Source of the DNA: Vibrio sinaloensis DSM 21326 | Lineage (GTDB): Bacteria > Pseudomonadota > Gammaproteobacteria > Enterobacterales > Vibrionaceae | Direction of reading: 5' to 3' | DNA: 64,000 nt | Assembly: GCF_000189275.1 (NCBI RefSeq) | Contig: NZ_AEVT01000061.1 | Location: forward strand, 1-64,000 | Shown here: positions 44,192 through 53,106 of the stretch, piece after piece | Layout: every line of letters starts with the position of its first letter | Position numbering within the stretch: the stretch's first letter is position 1 | The notes under the pieces: generated by a model | What the model was told of the DNA's origin: nothing | The model's database searches: none | The model's input: the letters and a program-made list of their open reading frames with translations, nothing else | Made by a program: the position numbers and the translations under genes

Positions 44192-44998
44192 ATGAAGTTG
44201 TGCTTGCTGATTTTGTTTGTCATCTCATCGGGAGCAATGGCACAGCAAACCATTTCTCTCTCATTGCAGAAGCAGGTGGATGGTGGCCATGCGTTTTATC
44301 ACGAGTTGTTGTATGAATCACTGACGCAAAATGGCTACCAAGTAGAGATCAGTTCACCCAGTAAACACATTCCACAAAAGCGTGCGATTAAAATGGTTGA
44401 GTCAGGGGCGCTCAGTTTAACCTGGCTACTATCAACCAATGAACGTAACGAACGATTTGTGCCTATCGATATCCCGCTAACCAATGGCTTGATTGGTAAA
44501 CGCATTCTCTTAATTCCTCCAAGGTTACAAACGCGATTTAATGCCATCAATACACTGGATGAACTGAAACAGTCCGGTCTAGTTGCTGGTCTTGGTGTTA
44601 ACTGGTTTGATGTGGACGTGTGGCGCACTAATCAGCTTCCAGTCTATCTTGAAGACGGTGAGTGGCGTTCGCTTTATTGGCGTTTGGACAGTGAAGGTGA
44701 GGTGAATTACTTTCCCAGAGGGCTAAACGAAATCCTCGCAGAAGCGGAGTTAAACCCACATCTGTCGATTGAAAAGCACTTAATGATGGAATACGAACGA
44801 GATTTCTTCTTTTATCTTTCACCTCAATATGCCCATTATCAGGACCCCATCCAAGAGTCGCTGCGCAAAGCTCTGCAAAGTGGTTTGCTTGAATCCTTGG
44901 TGACTAAGCATTGGGGAAGAACCTTTGATGTGGTTAAACCAGAGGATAGGGTCGTCATTAAGCTCAGCTTACCTACGCCACCTTCGCAAAAAAACTAA
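44192..44998 (+). CDS. Second periplasmic binding protein-like gene
   Basis: A 268-residue exported protein with a signal peptide of about 18 residues (LLILFVISSGAMAQQ). The body resembles distant solute-binding proteins (KHIPQKRAIKMVESGALSLTWL, LIGKRILLIPPRLQTRF, YFPRGLNEILAEAEL), with a strongly hydrophobic core and no transporter motif. AAGGAG before the ATG supports the start. It lies 9 bases after the other binding-protein gene, so the two are one unit. The ligand is unknown. Confidence 0.7.
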   Translation: MKLCLLILFVISSGAMAQQTISLSLQKQVDGGHAFYHELLYESLTQNGYQVEISSPSKHIPQKRAIKMVESGALSLTWLLSTNERNERFVPIDIPLTNGLIGKRILLIPPRLQTRFNAINTLDELKQSGLVAGLGVNWFDVDVWRTNQLPVYLEDGEWRSLYWRLDSEGEVNYFPRGLNEILAEAELNPHLSIEKHLMMEYERDFFFYLSPQYAHYQDPIQESLRKALQSGLLESLVTKHWGRTFDVVKPEDRVVIKLSLPTPPSQKN

Positions 44999-45069
44999 CA
45001 GCTTGTTGCCGTAAGCGTATAAAATCTAATAATAAAGTAAATAACCTATGTGAGTAAGTCAGGTAGCAA

Positions 45070-45729
45070 ATGGAAAGTGTTTTTATAGTTGTTGTCATAT
45101 TGGTGGTGTTCTTTTTAGTCGTTCAACGCCGATACTTGAAACCTGACGAACTCAAAGACAGTGCCTACAAAAAGAAAGGGCCTTTGCTTAACATGCAAGA
45201 GTCCGCGTTCTACAACGCGTTGGTGACTGCGGTGGGTAACCATGGTTTGGTACTGGCTAAAGTCAGCATGGCTAACGCTGTTGCACCATTAGCAACCGAT
45301 AAGAAAGCTTGGTTCATCGCCAATAATCGTATCGCAAAAAGCTATTTTGATTTTGTCGTGTGCGATCCTAGAACACTCCATCCTCGCGTCGTCATTGAGC
45401 TCGATAACGGTAAAGAGCTCGATAAAGGCAAGGTTGAGCGTCAAAAATTGCTGATGCATGTATGTAAATCAGCGTCCATTCCCCTGATCGGTGCCAGTAT
45501 AAAACACAGCTATCAAGTAGGGCGCTTACGTCGTTTACTCGCTGCTCATATTGATCTTATCGAGCCAGAAAAAGAAGTCCGCTTTTGTAAGCGTTGCGGA
45601 AGCCCGATGAATATCAAAGTCGCCAGCCAAGGAGAGCACAAAGGGCGTCGTTTCTTTACGTGTAGCCGACAACCTCATTGTACCTATACGGAAAATTACA
45701 ATGTTGTTTTTGAAGAAGAATCGGAATAA
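45070..45729 (+). CDS. Membrane-anchored DUF2726 protein with a topoisomerase-type zinc ribbon
   Basis: A 219-residue protein with one N-terminal span (about residues 4-19). A DUF2726 domain (about 40-165) contains FDFVVCDPRTLHPRVVIELDNGKELDKGKVERQKLL, in which D, the ELD and the lysine resemble a PD-(D/E)xK nuclease core. The C-terminal part is a four-cysteine zinc ribbon of topoisomerase type (CKRCGSPM, then FFTCSRQPHC). Its last 34 bases overlap the end of the convergent GGDEF gene. The role is unknown; nucleic acid binding is inferred from the ribbon. Confidence 0.75.
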   Translation: MESVFIVVVILVVFFLVVQRRYLKPDELKDSAYKKKGPLLNMQESAFYNALVTAVGNHGLVLAKVSMANAVAPLATDKKAWFIANNRIAKSYFDFVVCDPRTLHPRVVIELDNGKELDKGKVERQKLLMHVCKSASIPLIGASIKHSYQVGRLRRLLAAHIDLIEPEKEVRFCKRCGSPMNIKVASQGEHKGRRFFTCSRQPHCTYTENYNVVFEEESE

Positions 45730-46970
45730 TGTGCAGTGAAAGAAGAGCTGACCAAGCGATTTTTCCCTTCTGCTTTGGCTTTGTACAAGTTGATATCGGC
45801 AAGGCTTACTTGCTTGTCTAGCTCTAAGTCACAATGAGTAAAATAAATCAGCCCAGCACTCATGGTCACTGACATCTCATTGACTTCTGTTTGAAATCGA
45901 TATTGTTCTAATTGCTGGACCAGACTGGAGGCGATTAGGTTTGCTCGCTCCTTTGATATGTTGGGAAGTAAAATTAGAAATTCTTCACCGCCCCAGCGTG
46001 CGACGGCGCCGATCCCTTCCATGGCACTTTGGCATAAAGAAGCAACATGCACGATGACTTGGTCACCAACGAGGTGGCCGTGCTTATCATTGACCTGCTT
46101 AAAATTGTCGATGTCGAGCATGACACATGCGCAAGACTCAAGCGGTTTCACTAATCGTTCATAGTAATCGTAGAGTGCATTGCGCTTTAAGACGCCAGTA
46201 AGGTCATCGTGTTTCGCGCGAAATGCAAGCTTTTGCTGGAGGCGGTATTTGTCCGTTATATCAACCATGACACACTGTACTGCTGGCTCACCATCCCAAT
46301 CGATGCCATTTTCGTACAACTGGAATATCCGATTACTGCCATCAAAGCACTGGTTTTCAACTTCTGAACTAAAGCCTTTAATGTCACCGGAAATCAGCTT
46401 TTTGTATTTCTCCTTAACTTGGAGCCTGCGAGATTCTGGGATGAGTGGCAGTATGTCTGGGCAGGCTAGGAGGCTTTCGATGGAGGGTGCTCGGGTCATA
46501 TCGACAAAGGCTTGATTGACCATTAAGGGCTTGAAATCACGATGGACGATAATGCCTTGATAAGAGTTGGCGATAAGCTCCCGATACTTGCGCTCATTTT
46601 CTCGCACCAGTGCGTTGGCTTTGTCTAAGCTAGACATATCGATTACCGTGATTTGCATTGCGGGTTCGCCTTGAAAATCGACGATATGTTCAACGGTGAG
46701 TACCGTAAAGTGTCGGCCTTGAATATCTTGGTTGACGTAAGAACGAACGCCAGGTACAGCGACGCCAGACATTACGTCGTCATAGGCTTGCTGCGCAGCA
46801 ATGTGAAAGTCGGAGTCGATGATTTCGAACAAGGAGTCGAGCTGCATGATTTGCTCTGCGCTCTGAAAACCATAGATGTGCGCATATTTCTCATCGACGT
46901 AAAGCGGGCGGAAATTTCGATGAATTACTACCCCATAGGTCGAGTCAGTAGCAAAGGCTAATGGGTCCAT
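45696..46970 (-). CDS. Diguanylate cyclase with two PAS domains
   Basis: A 424-residue cytoplasmic protein. Two PAS-like domains occupy about residues 1-130 and 135-250 (VVIHRNFRPLYVDEKYAHIYGF; IIVHRDFKPLMVNQAFVDMTR); the second keeps a PAC-like ending. The GGDEF domain has the active motif GGEEF at residues 327-331 (ARWGGEEFLILLP), so c-di-GMP synthesis is likely. The inhibitory RxxD site five residues before it is absent. It probably links a signal to motility or biofilm control. Confidence 0.9.
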   Translation of the reverse strand: MDPLAFATDSTYGVVIHRNFRPLYVDEKYAHIYGFQSAEQIMQLDSLFEIIDSDFHIAAQQAYDDVMSGVAVPGVRSYVNQDIQGRHFTVLTVEHIVDFQGEPAMQITVIDMSSLDKANALVRENERKYRELIANSYQGIIVHRDFKPLMVNQAFVDMTRAPSIESLLACPDILPLIPESRRLQVKEKYKKLISGDIKGFSSEVENQCFDGSNRIFQLYENGIDWDGEPAVQCVMVDITDKYRLQQKLAFRAKHDDLTGVLKRNALYDYYERLVKPLESCACVMLDIDNFKQVNDKHGHLVGDQVIVHVASLCQSAMEGIGAVARWGGEEFLILLPNISKERANLIASSLVQQLEQYRFQTEVNEMSVTMSAGLIYFTHCDLELDKQVSLADINLYKAKAEGKNRLVSSSFTAHYSDSSSKTTL

Positions 46971-47085
46971 CCATATCCATCATTTATAGAATCGATATAG
47001 AAAACCTAGCACAGTCGATAGTTAACTTCCTTGTGTTTTTGCTTAATCTAGCGAAGAAAAGTGCTTTAACGCACGTATTAAGGTT

Positions 47086-48138
47086 TCAGCTTACTACAGA
47101 GCATGCTTGCTCGTTGCAAACCATCACTTGGTTTCGACCGTTCTTTTTAGCCCGGTAGAGTTCTTTATCCGCTTCTTTTAATACCGACTCTAAGCTGTCG
47201 AAATGATGGCACTGGTAGACGCCGATGCTTGCGGTTAGCTTAATGGCCTCTTCGCCTCCGCTGAACTCATAGCGCTCTATAGTGTGACGAATCAGCTCCG
47301 CCTTGTGTCTAGCATGTTGCAGGTCACAATCGTGAAGCGCGATACAAAACTCTTCACCACCGATGCGGTATACCAAGTGCTCGTCACTTAGTGCATCAAG
47401 TAGGGCAGCCGTTTCTATCAGCACTTTGTCACCGACATCATGACCATATTGGTCGTTCACCTGTTTGAAATAATCTAAGTCGAGGATCAGTAGTGACAGC
47501 GGAACTTTATTGCTCTCATCGTGGTAACGTTTGAAATTGTGTACTAAAGCATGGCGATTATAGACCCCCGTCAACGAGTCACGCGACGCCAGTTGACCAA
47601 GTGATGCTTCGGATGTCTTACGTTTTACCTCAAGAATGTGGGACGTTAGCCAGATGCACAAGAAAGTGAGAGAGAAATTTACAGCCAGATGCGCGCTGTC
47701 TATAAAGGTGCAAACAAAAATTTTGTAGCATACGGTCAGCAAAATGGTGAGAAATCCAGCCCCTGTTGCGAGCATCCCGCGACGCTTTCCGAGAATCAAG
47801 TAAAACAACACAGGAAACAACGCTGCCCAAGAAAAAATCCCATATTCTAAAGGGTAGACAAAGGTCGTATAGGCAACGGCGGCTACTAACGTAAATACAT
47901 AAGTTATTGTGATCTGCGGTGTTGCTGATTTCTGGTAAGTGTTGTAACAGACTAAAACAGAGGTGACACAAAAGACAATCATTACCCAAATATCGAGCGG
48001 CGTTGCTCCTGTCAACCAACTGACAATGAGAAAGATTAAAGAGATAAAGGACAGCAGTAGACTCAACCAAAAGAGCACAGCTCGACGCAATTGCCGAGAA
48101 GGATTAAAAATGTCTAGCTCCATGACTGCTACCCGCAT
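47086..48138 (-). CDS. Membrane diguanylate cyclase
   Basis: A 350-residue protein: about six N-terminal spans (residues 20-165, for example FWLSLLLSFISLIFLIVSW and LDIWVMIVFCVTSVLVCY), then a GGDEF domain with the active motif GGEEF at residues 260-264 (YRIGGEEFCIALH). The membrane domain is of unknown ligand. The start is uncertain: ATG 48138 or ATG 48123, neither with a good ribosome site. It is followed by the PAS-GGDEF gene 116 bases later but not clearly in one operon. Confidence 0.88.
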   Translation of the reverse strand: MRVAVMELDIFNPSRQLRRAVLFWLSLLLSFISLIFLIVSWLTGATPLDIWVMIVFCVTSVLVCYNTYQKSATPQITITYVFTLVAAVAYTTFVYPLEYGIFSWAALFPVLFYLILGKRRGMLATGAGFLTILLTVCYKIFVCTFIDSAHLAVNFSLTFLCIWLTSHILEVKRKTSEASLGQLASRDSLTGVYNRHALVHNFKRYHDESNKVPLSLLILDLDYFKQVNDQYGHDVGDKVLIETAALLDALSDEHLVYRIGGEEFCIALHDCDLQHARHKAELIRHTIERYEFSGGEEAIKLTASIGVYQCHHFDSLESVLKEADKELYRAKKNGRNQVMVCNEQACSVVS

Positions 48139-48340
48139 AGATATGCTTAAGTGTGAATATCAGACAATAGTATGCTTTTCGTTACGGGAATCAAGGATGT
48201 AATTGGAGCGAGATCACATTATCCCAACGTGAAACGTCGCTTTTATGACCACATAGACATTTGTAGTATGAGGCTGAGTATCGATTCGGAGTGAGGAGCG
48301 AACTATTTCGCTTTGAAACGAATTACCTCTTATGAGTTAT

Positions 48341-48382
48341 AGAATAGCGATTAATTTAGCACTGGAAATTAATCGCTATTCT
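48341..48382. repeat. Perfect 17-bp hairpin after the Aer-type gene
   Basis: AGAATAGCGATTAATTT (48341-48357) and AAATTAATCGCTATTCT (48366-48382) are perfect inverted arms with an 8-base loop. It begins 9 bases after the stop of the minus-strand aer-like gene but no T run follows on that strand. It could be a terminator, a 3' stability element or a protein-binding site. Confidence 0.75.
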
Positions 48383-48391
48383 GGTGACGCT

Positions 48392-49939
48392 TTATGTCGA
48401 TTGAAATTGCTTCATCAGGCGCTCTAATCCTTCTAATCGGTCGACGAGTTGACTGGTTCTTTCGATCGACGTTTGAGAGGTAACTGATGTGTCATCGGCT
48501 AATGTTTTAATGTTCACAACGTTGCGGTTTATTTCTTGGGTTACGCTAGCTTGCTGCTCCACAGCGGCGGCGATTTGTATACTGCTGTCGGTCACAAGGT
48601 TGAGCTTCTCAGAAATCGTATTTAACACGTTACCTGTTTGATCTGCACGCTCTTTACATTGGTTGGATAGCGATAAGCCTTTTTCCATGGCGCCTACTGC
48701 GCTTTCTGACGTTTCTTGGAGCTGACGAATCATGGTGTGGATCTCGCTTGCGGAAGAACCTGTTTTGGATGCGAGGTTACGTACTTCATCAGCGACAACC
48801 GCAAAGCCTCGACCGGCTTCTCCCGCACGAGCGGCTTCGATAGCAGCGTTAAGCGCAAGTAAATTAGTCTGCTCTGAAATGGTAGTAATAACCTCGAGAA
48901 TGCTGTCTATCTTTTGCGTATCTTGGGATAAGCGAAGAATAATCGCCTGTGCTTGATTCAGCTCATCACGAAGGGCGTTCACTTCTAGAATGGTTGAGCG
49001 AATACTGTCTAGACCGTTAATGGACTCTTGGTCTGCTTGCTCTGCCAGTAAGGTGGCGGCTGAAGCAGCGTCTGCGACCTCTTTGATGGAGTGGCTGAGT
49101 TCCTCTACCGCCGCAGCGACTTGCTCAGTCTCGATGCATTGCTGATCTAAGCTCTGGCCAATCGACTGAATCGTACCAAACTCGTCTTCAGCAGAAATGA
49201 GTATCTCACCTGATGTTTCACTGGCTCGCGCAGTCACGGCGCGTAGCTCCGCTTTTTTCATGAGCAGGGCAAGTTCTACTTGTGAGTAGTCATCAAAATG
49301 GTTGGTGTAAGGCTTTTCCATCAGCGGGTTGAGGTAAGCGTCATTCGCCAACGTTCTAATCGCGTTAAAACGCTTAGCTTGGTAGAACAAGCTCATTCCG
49401 GTGGCTATGCTGACCGCGGCGATGCCTGCGTCCAATAGGCTTTGCGTCCATATTGCTGAACCGGCTGCCAGCAATGCGGTGAGTGAAGAAAGCGCGAGTG
49501 AAAAGCCGTGAAGAGGTAAGCGAAACTGTTTTGGCTGTTTGTTGGCGCGAAGATCTTGATATAAAGCTTCGGCTCGAGCGACTTGTTCTTTACTTGGTTT
49601 AGAACGCACGGATTGGTATTCAGTGATCTCGCCATTGGCATCTGTGATGGGCGTTACAAAGGCCGACACCCAGTAGTGGTTCTCATCGTTACACTGGTTT
49701 TTTACCAGTCCCATCCAGCTTTTGCCTTGTTTCAAGTACGTCCACATTTGAGCGAATGCCTGCTTAGGCATGTCTTTATGGCGCACCATGTTGTGTGGGT
49801 TACCGATCAGTTCGTCATTTGAGAAGCCTGCGATATCGCAAAATGCTTTATTTGCATGAGTAATGTAGCTAGACGGATCTGTGGTAGAGATTAAGTTCGA
49901 GGTGGCGCAGTAATCACGGTTGAGCGATTGGTCATTCAT
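48392..49939 (-). CDS. aer: Aer-type aerotaxis receptor
   Basis: A 515-residue chemoreceptor with an N-terminal FAD-binding type PAS domain (about 15-115), with [39 protein letters not shown] and [11 protein letters not shown] matching E. coli Aer closely. A membrane segment lies at about 155-200 (two short spans), then a HAMP-like region and the signalling tip [28 protein letters not shown] chose ATG 49939; an upstream in-frame start at 49993 adds an unrelated 18-residue leader. It senses the redox state of the cell rather than a ligand. A strong hairpin follows its end. Confidence 0.85.
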   Translation of the reverse strand: MNDQSLNRDYCATSNLISTTDPSSYITHANKAFCDIAGFSNDELIGNPHNMVRHKDMPKQAFAQMWTYLKQGKSWMGLVKNQCNDENHYWVSAFVTPITDANGEITEYQSVRSKPSKEQVARAEALYQDLRANKQPKQFRLPLHGFSLALSSLTALLAAGSAIWTQSLLDAGIAAVSIATGMSLFYQAKRFNAIRTLANDAYLNPLMEKPYTNHFDDYSQVELALLMKKAELRAVTARASETSGEILISAEDEFGTIQSIGQSLDQQCIETEQVAAAVEELSHSIKEVADAASAATLLAEQADQESINGLDSIRSTILEVNALRDELNQAQAIILRLSQDTQKIDSILEVITTISEQTNLLALNAAIEAARAGEAGRGFAVVADEVRNLASKTGSSASEIHTMIRQLQETSESAVGAMEKGLSLSNQCKERADQTGNVLNTISEKLNLVTDSSIQIAAAVEQQASVTQEINRNVVNIKTLADDTSVTSQTSIERTSQLVDRLEGLERLMKQFQST

Positions 49940-50423
49940 TATTAACGTTTTTCCAAAGGTCAGTCTTACGACTTTATTGTTATTTTGAAACAAAAAAATG
50001 AAATATTTCTTTGACTTACAATTTAATGCTACCCCTTGTACAAAAGCTCTATATATGACCTAGGTCAATTAATGTTCATTGTTTATATAATTCTCAACAA
50101 TTGATGATCTTATGCAAACTGTTGTTGCAACTTTGAGTTCGTTACATCTTGTTTCTCAATTAAAGAGATGTTTATTCAAAAATGAGTATTGATGTTAAAG
50201 CCAACATATAGAGTGGTGGATAACCCCGCCAACCGCATTTATCGGTTGGATTGAGAAGACATCTGTGATGCGCTCGACGGTAACGCCTAACCAGTTTGGT
50301 TTAGTGATAACCAATAATTATCAAATGTATAATTTATGATAATTTTTCATTTAATATGGTCTGTTTATACTGCTTCACATCGAAACGAATTACGAAACTA
50401 GAAAACAGTTTTAGGAGCAAGAT
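49940..50423. promoter_or_regulatory. Divergent control region between aer and the VOC gene
   Basis: The 484-base gap is AT-rich and holds no convincing gene. It contains CCAACCG/CGGTTGG (50229-50235 with 50243-50249, a 7-bp stem) and AATTATCA/TGATAATT (50316-50323 with 50337-50344), an inverted pair close to the VOC start that looks like an operator. I cannot name the regulator. Confidence 0.4.
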
Positions 50424-50909
50424 ATGAAAATGAATCACGTAGGCATCATGGTTGGCGAGATGGACAAAGCGGTTGAGTTTTATACTAAAGCGCTTGGTTT
50501 ACGCATTGTTATGAACAATACCAAAGTGATCGAAGAGCGAGAGTCTGCAATTGGTCGTATGTGTATCGCGGTATTTGGCGAAGGCTTTAAAGGATTTAAC
50601 ATTGCGCACTTAGTCACGACAGATGGCATCGGTGTTGAGTTGTTTGAGATGAAAGAGCGCCAAGAGCGTCACGAAGTGGATTTTTCACGCTTAGGTATTT
50701 TCCACTTCTGTCTTCAAACGGATGACTTCGAAGGCGTTATTCAGCGAGTAGAAGAGTTCGGTGGTAAAGCTCGTATGGATATCATGCGCTACCATCCGGA
50801 AGACGATAGTAAACCTGCGCAAATGATTTACATGGAAGACCCATTTGGCAACTTGTTTGAGCTTTACTCACACACCTATGAAGAGACCTACGCGTCAGAT
50901 TACGAATAA
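50424..50909 (+). CDS. VOC-family (glyoxalase-like) protein
   Basis: A 161-residue single protein with two vicinal-oxygen-chelate modules. The start MNHVGIMVGEMDKAVEFYTKALGLRI holds the first metal histidine; FHFCLQTDDFEGVIQRVEEFGGKAR and MIYMEDPFGNLFELYSH carry the second histidine and the glutamate. AGGAG 7 bases before ATG 50424 supports the start. Its reaction (lyase, epimerase, dioxygenase or resistance protein) cannot be told from the sequence. It is a single gene with a strong terminator. Confidence 0.85.
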   Translation: MKMNHVGIMVGEMDKAVEFYTKALGLRIVMNNTKVIEERESAIGRMCIAVFGEGFKGFNIAHLVTTDGIGVELFEMKERQERHEVDFSRLGIFHFCLQTDDFEGVIQRVEEFGGKARMDIMRYHPEDDSKPAQMIYMEDPFGNLFELYSHTYEETYASDYE

Positions 50910-50927
50910 AGGCAGCAGGTAACAACG

Positions 50928-50962
50928 AGCAGAGCGGGGGATAAAACTCGCTCTGCTTTTTT
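50928..50962 (+). terminator. Terminator after the VOC gene
   Basis: AGCAGAGCG (50928-50936) pairs with CGCTCTGCT (50949-50957), followed by T residues. Confidence 0.95.
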
Positions 50963-51083
50963 ACGCTTGTCTAAAACAGCGATTGGTGCAAATTTCAGCG
51001 CTTGTTTATTGCCATTGATGTATTTTGGGTCATGTAAACGTATCATTGCTAATAAGTTAATATTTGATACGCGGAGTTAAATC

Positions 51084-52790
51084 GTGATGAGCAAACAGGC
51101 CGGGCAACAATCTTCAGATCAAATGGAAGGTTTGATAGAGCTAGCGAACGCTTGCGATTATTCATTGCTCGATACCCTCAAGCCAGATCCAGAGGCGACA
51201 ACCGACGGTATCGATCACCGACCAAGACAAGTCACCTCAGGCCATTATGTGCCGGTTCAGCCAACGCCTATCAGTGATCCTATCTACGTCAGCCACAGCC
51301 AAGCGTTGTTCAAAGAGCTCGGTCTTGATAACGCGGCAGCAACGAGTGAAGCGTTTAAGCGGATGTTCTCTGGCGATCTTTCGCAGCTACCGAAACCGAT
51401 GCGAAGAAGCGGGTGGGCAACCGGCTACGCGTTGTCTATTTTTGGTAATGAATATACCGATCAGTGTCCATTCAAAACGGGTAATGGTTATGGCGATGGG
51501 CGAGCTGTCTCAGTCTTCGAGGGGGTTTTTAATCATCGGCGATGGGAAATGCAGCTCAAAGGTGGCGGCCCGACGCCGTATTGTCGCGGTGCAGATGGAA
51601 GAGCTGTATTGCGTTCGAGTGTGCGAGAGTTTCTTGCTCAAGAGTACATGCACGCCTTAGGTGTGCCAACCACTCGTTCACTGAGTTTGTTTGCTTCCCA
51701 GTCAGAAACCGTAGACCGGCCTTGGTACAGCGAAGGCTCGCGTTCTGAAAATCCAGACATTATGGTAGCGAACCCAGTCGCGATCACAACGCGTGTTGCG
51801 TCATCATTTTTACGAGTAGGGCAGCTTGAACTGTTTGGCCGTCGGGCGCGTGTTAATGAACACCCTGAAGCGATGGCTGAACTAGAGGCGATGGCGCTAC
51901 ATGTTATTGAGCGCGAGTACAGGCAACAGATAGACGCTGAGCTTCCTCTTGCAGACCAGTTACTGCTGTTAGCCAGAGAATTTAGAGAACGTCTCACTGA
52001 TTTGGTGACCAATTGGCTGCGAGTTGGCTATTGTCAGGGCAACTTTAACAGTGATAACTGCGCTTTAGGTGGTTTTACCCTTGATTATGGGCCGTTTGGT
52101 TTTTGCGAATATTTCGAGCCTTACTTCCAACCTTGGACAGGAGGAGGACGTCATTTTGCGTTCTTTAACCAGCCAATAGCGGCAGAAAAAAACTTTGAAA
52201 GCTTCTGCACTGCGATAAAACCCTTGTTGCAAAGTGAGCCTGAGGCGCTAGAAACGTTGGAACAGATCGCGGAAGGTTTCTCACCACTTATGCGGCAGAA
52301 GCTCAGTAATATGTGGGCGTCGAAGCTGGGGCTAGAGCATTTTGACAGTGAGCTGTTTAACACACTATTAGCCTTGATGATGAAAAGTCATCTCGACTAC
52401 ACAATCTTTTTCCGAGCCTTATCAAACATGCCTGAGGATGTCAGCGAACTTTCGGCTTGTTTCTACGCCCAATTAACCGACGAGCTGGCACAAGCGTGGG
52501 ATGAGTGGTTGCAACAGTGGCGCGGATTACTTAACCCAGAGGTTGATAACAAGCTTATTTCAACACAAATGAAGCTTGTTAATCCTAAGTATACTTGGCG
52601 AGAGTGGCTTGTCGTGCCTGCTTACGAGCAAGCCGAACAGGGGAATTATGCGTTGATTGACGAACTGCAAAGCGTATTTGCAGAGCCATATGCAGATCAG
52701 GACAACTCAATCGAGGAGAAGTACGACCAATTAAGGCCACTGGAATATTTCGCAGCTGGTGGTGTATCTCATTACAGCTGCTCATCATAA
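51084..52790 (+). CDS. SelO-family (YdiU) protein, likely AMP-transferase
   Basis: A 568-residue pseudokinase-fold protein; SelO transfers AMP from ATP to protein targets. Visible motifs: [29 protein letters not shown] (nucleotide site), and the active-site region [29 protein letters not shown], with the catalytic NSDN aspartate and the DYG metal site. The usual HGVMNTDN is QGNFNSDN here. The C-terminal YSCSS matches E. coli YdiU, including the redox cysteine. The start is GTG 51084 (8 bases after GGAG) or ATG 51087; the GTG suits the ribosome site better. The protein is longer than E. coli YdiU (about 480). Confidence 0.9.
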   Translation: MMSKQAGQQSSDQMEGLIELANACDYSLLDTLKPDPEATTDGIDHRPRQVTSGHYVPVQPTPISDPIYVSHSQALFKELGLDNAAATSEAFKRMFSGDLSQLPKPMRRSGWATGYALSIFGNEYTDQCPFKTGNGYGDGRAVSVFEGVFNHRRWEMQLKGGGPTPYCRGADGRAVLRSSVREFLAQEYMHALGVPTTRSLSLFASQSETVDRPWYSEGSRSENPDIMVANPVAITTRVASSFLRVGQLELFGRRARVNEHPEAMAELEAMALHVIEREYRQQIDAELPLADQLLLLAREFRERLTDLVTNWLRVGYCQGNFNSDNCALGGFTLDYGPFGFCEYFEPYFQPWTGGGRHFAFFNQPIAAEKNFESFCTAIKPLLQSEPEALETLEQIAEGFSPLMRQKLSNMWASKLGLEHFDSELFNTLLALMMKSHLDYTIFFRALSNMPEDVSELSACFYAQLTDELAQAWDEWLQQWRGLLNPEVDNKLISTQMKLVNPKYTWREWLVVPAYEQAEQGNYALIDELQSVFAEPYADQDNSIEEKYDQLRPLEYFAAGGVSHYSCSS

Positions 52791-52800
52791 CGACCTTACT

Positions 52801-52834
52801 AGCGCCAAAGGTGTTTTTATTGGCGCTTTTTTCT
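52801..52834 (+). terminator. Terminator after the selO-type gene
   Basis: AGCGCCAA (52801-52808) pairs with TTGGCGCT (52820-52827), followed by T residues. Confidence 0.9.
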
Positions 52835-52998
52835 TCTTTTCTATGTGCGTTGTTGCGAAACAATGGGCACTCTCCAAGAACACGACCGCAACACATTTCA
52901 ACGAGCAGCGATGCGTTGTTCGAGATATTTCACAATATTGGCCTCAATTAATCAAAAATGTAAAAGATTTACAAAATGTGAGGGATTATTTTTTGTTT

Positions 52999-53070
52999 CT
53001 ACCCCTTTAGGGTAGTTTGGATCTGTAATTGATTTACATCATGTATTAATTTTCTTTCACAAATGACAAT
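52999..53070 (+). promoter_or_regulatory. FNR and NarP-like promoter of nirBDC-cobA
   Basis: TTGATTTACATCAT (53029-53042) matches the FNR consensus at 9 of 10 positions, centred at 53035.5. An odd palindrome, CTACCC..GGGTAG (52999-53015), is centred 28.5 bp upstream and resembles the NarL/NarP heptamer pair. GACAAT at 53065-53070 falls where a -10 element would for an FNR site at -41.5. The spacing equals that of E. coli nirB (FNR at -41.5, NarL/P at -69.5). Anaerobic, nitrate/nitrite-dependent induction is inferred. Confidence 0.75.
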
Positions 53071-53106
53071 TGGCTCAGATAAAGAACCTAACCCTTAGGA
53101 AGTATT

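Noticed and set aside
50310..50350. AT-rich inverted pair as a Fur box
   Set aside because: The match to the Fur consensus is too weak and the downstream gene is not iron-related; kept only as an unnamed operator candidate.
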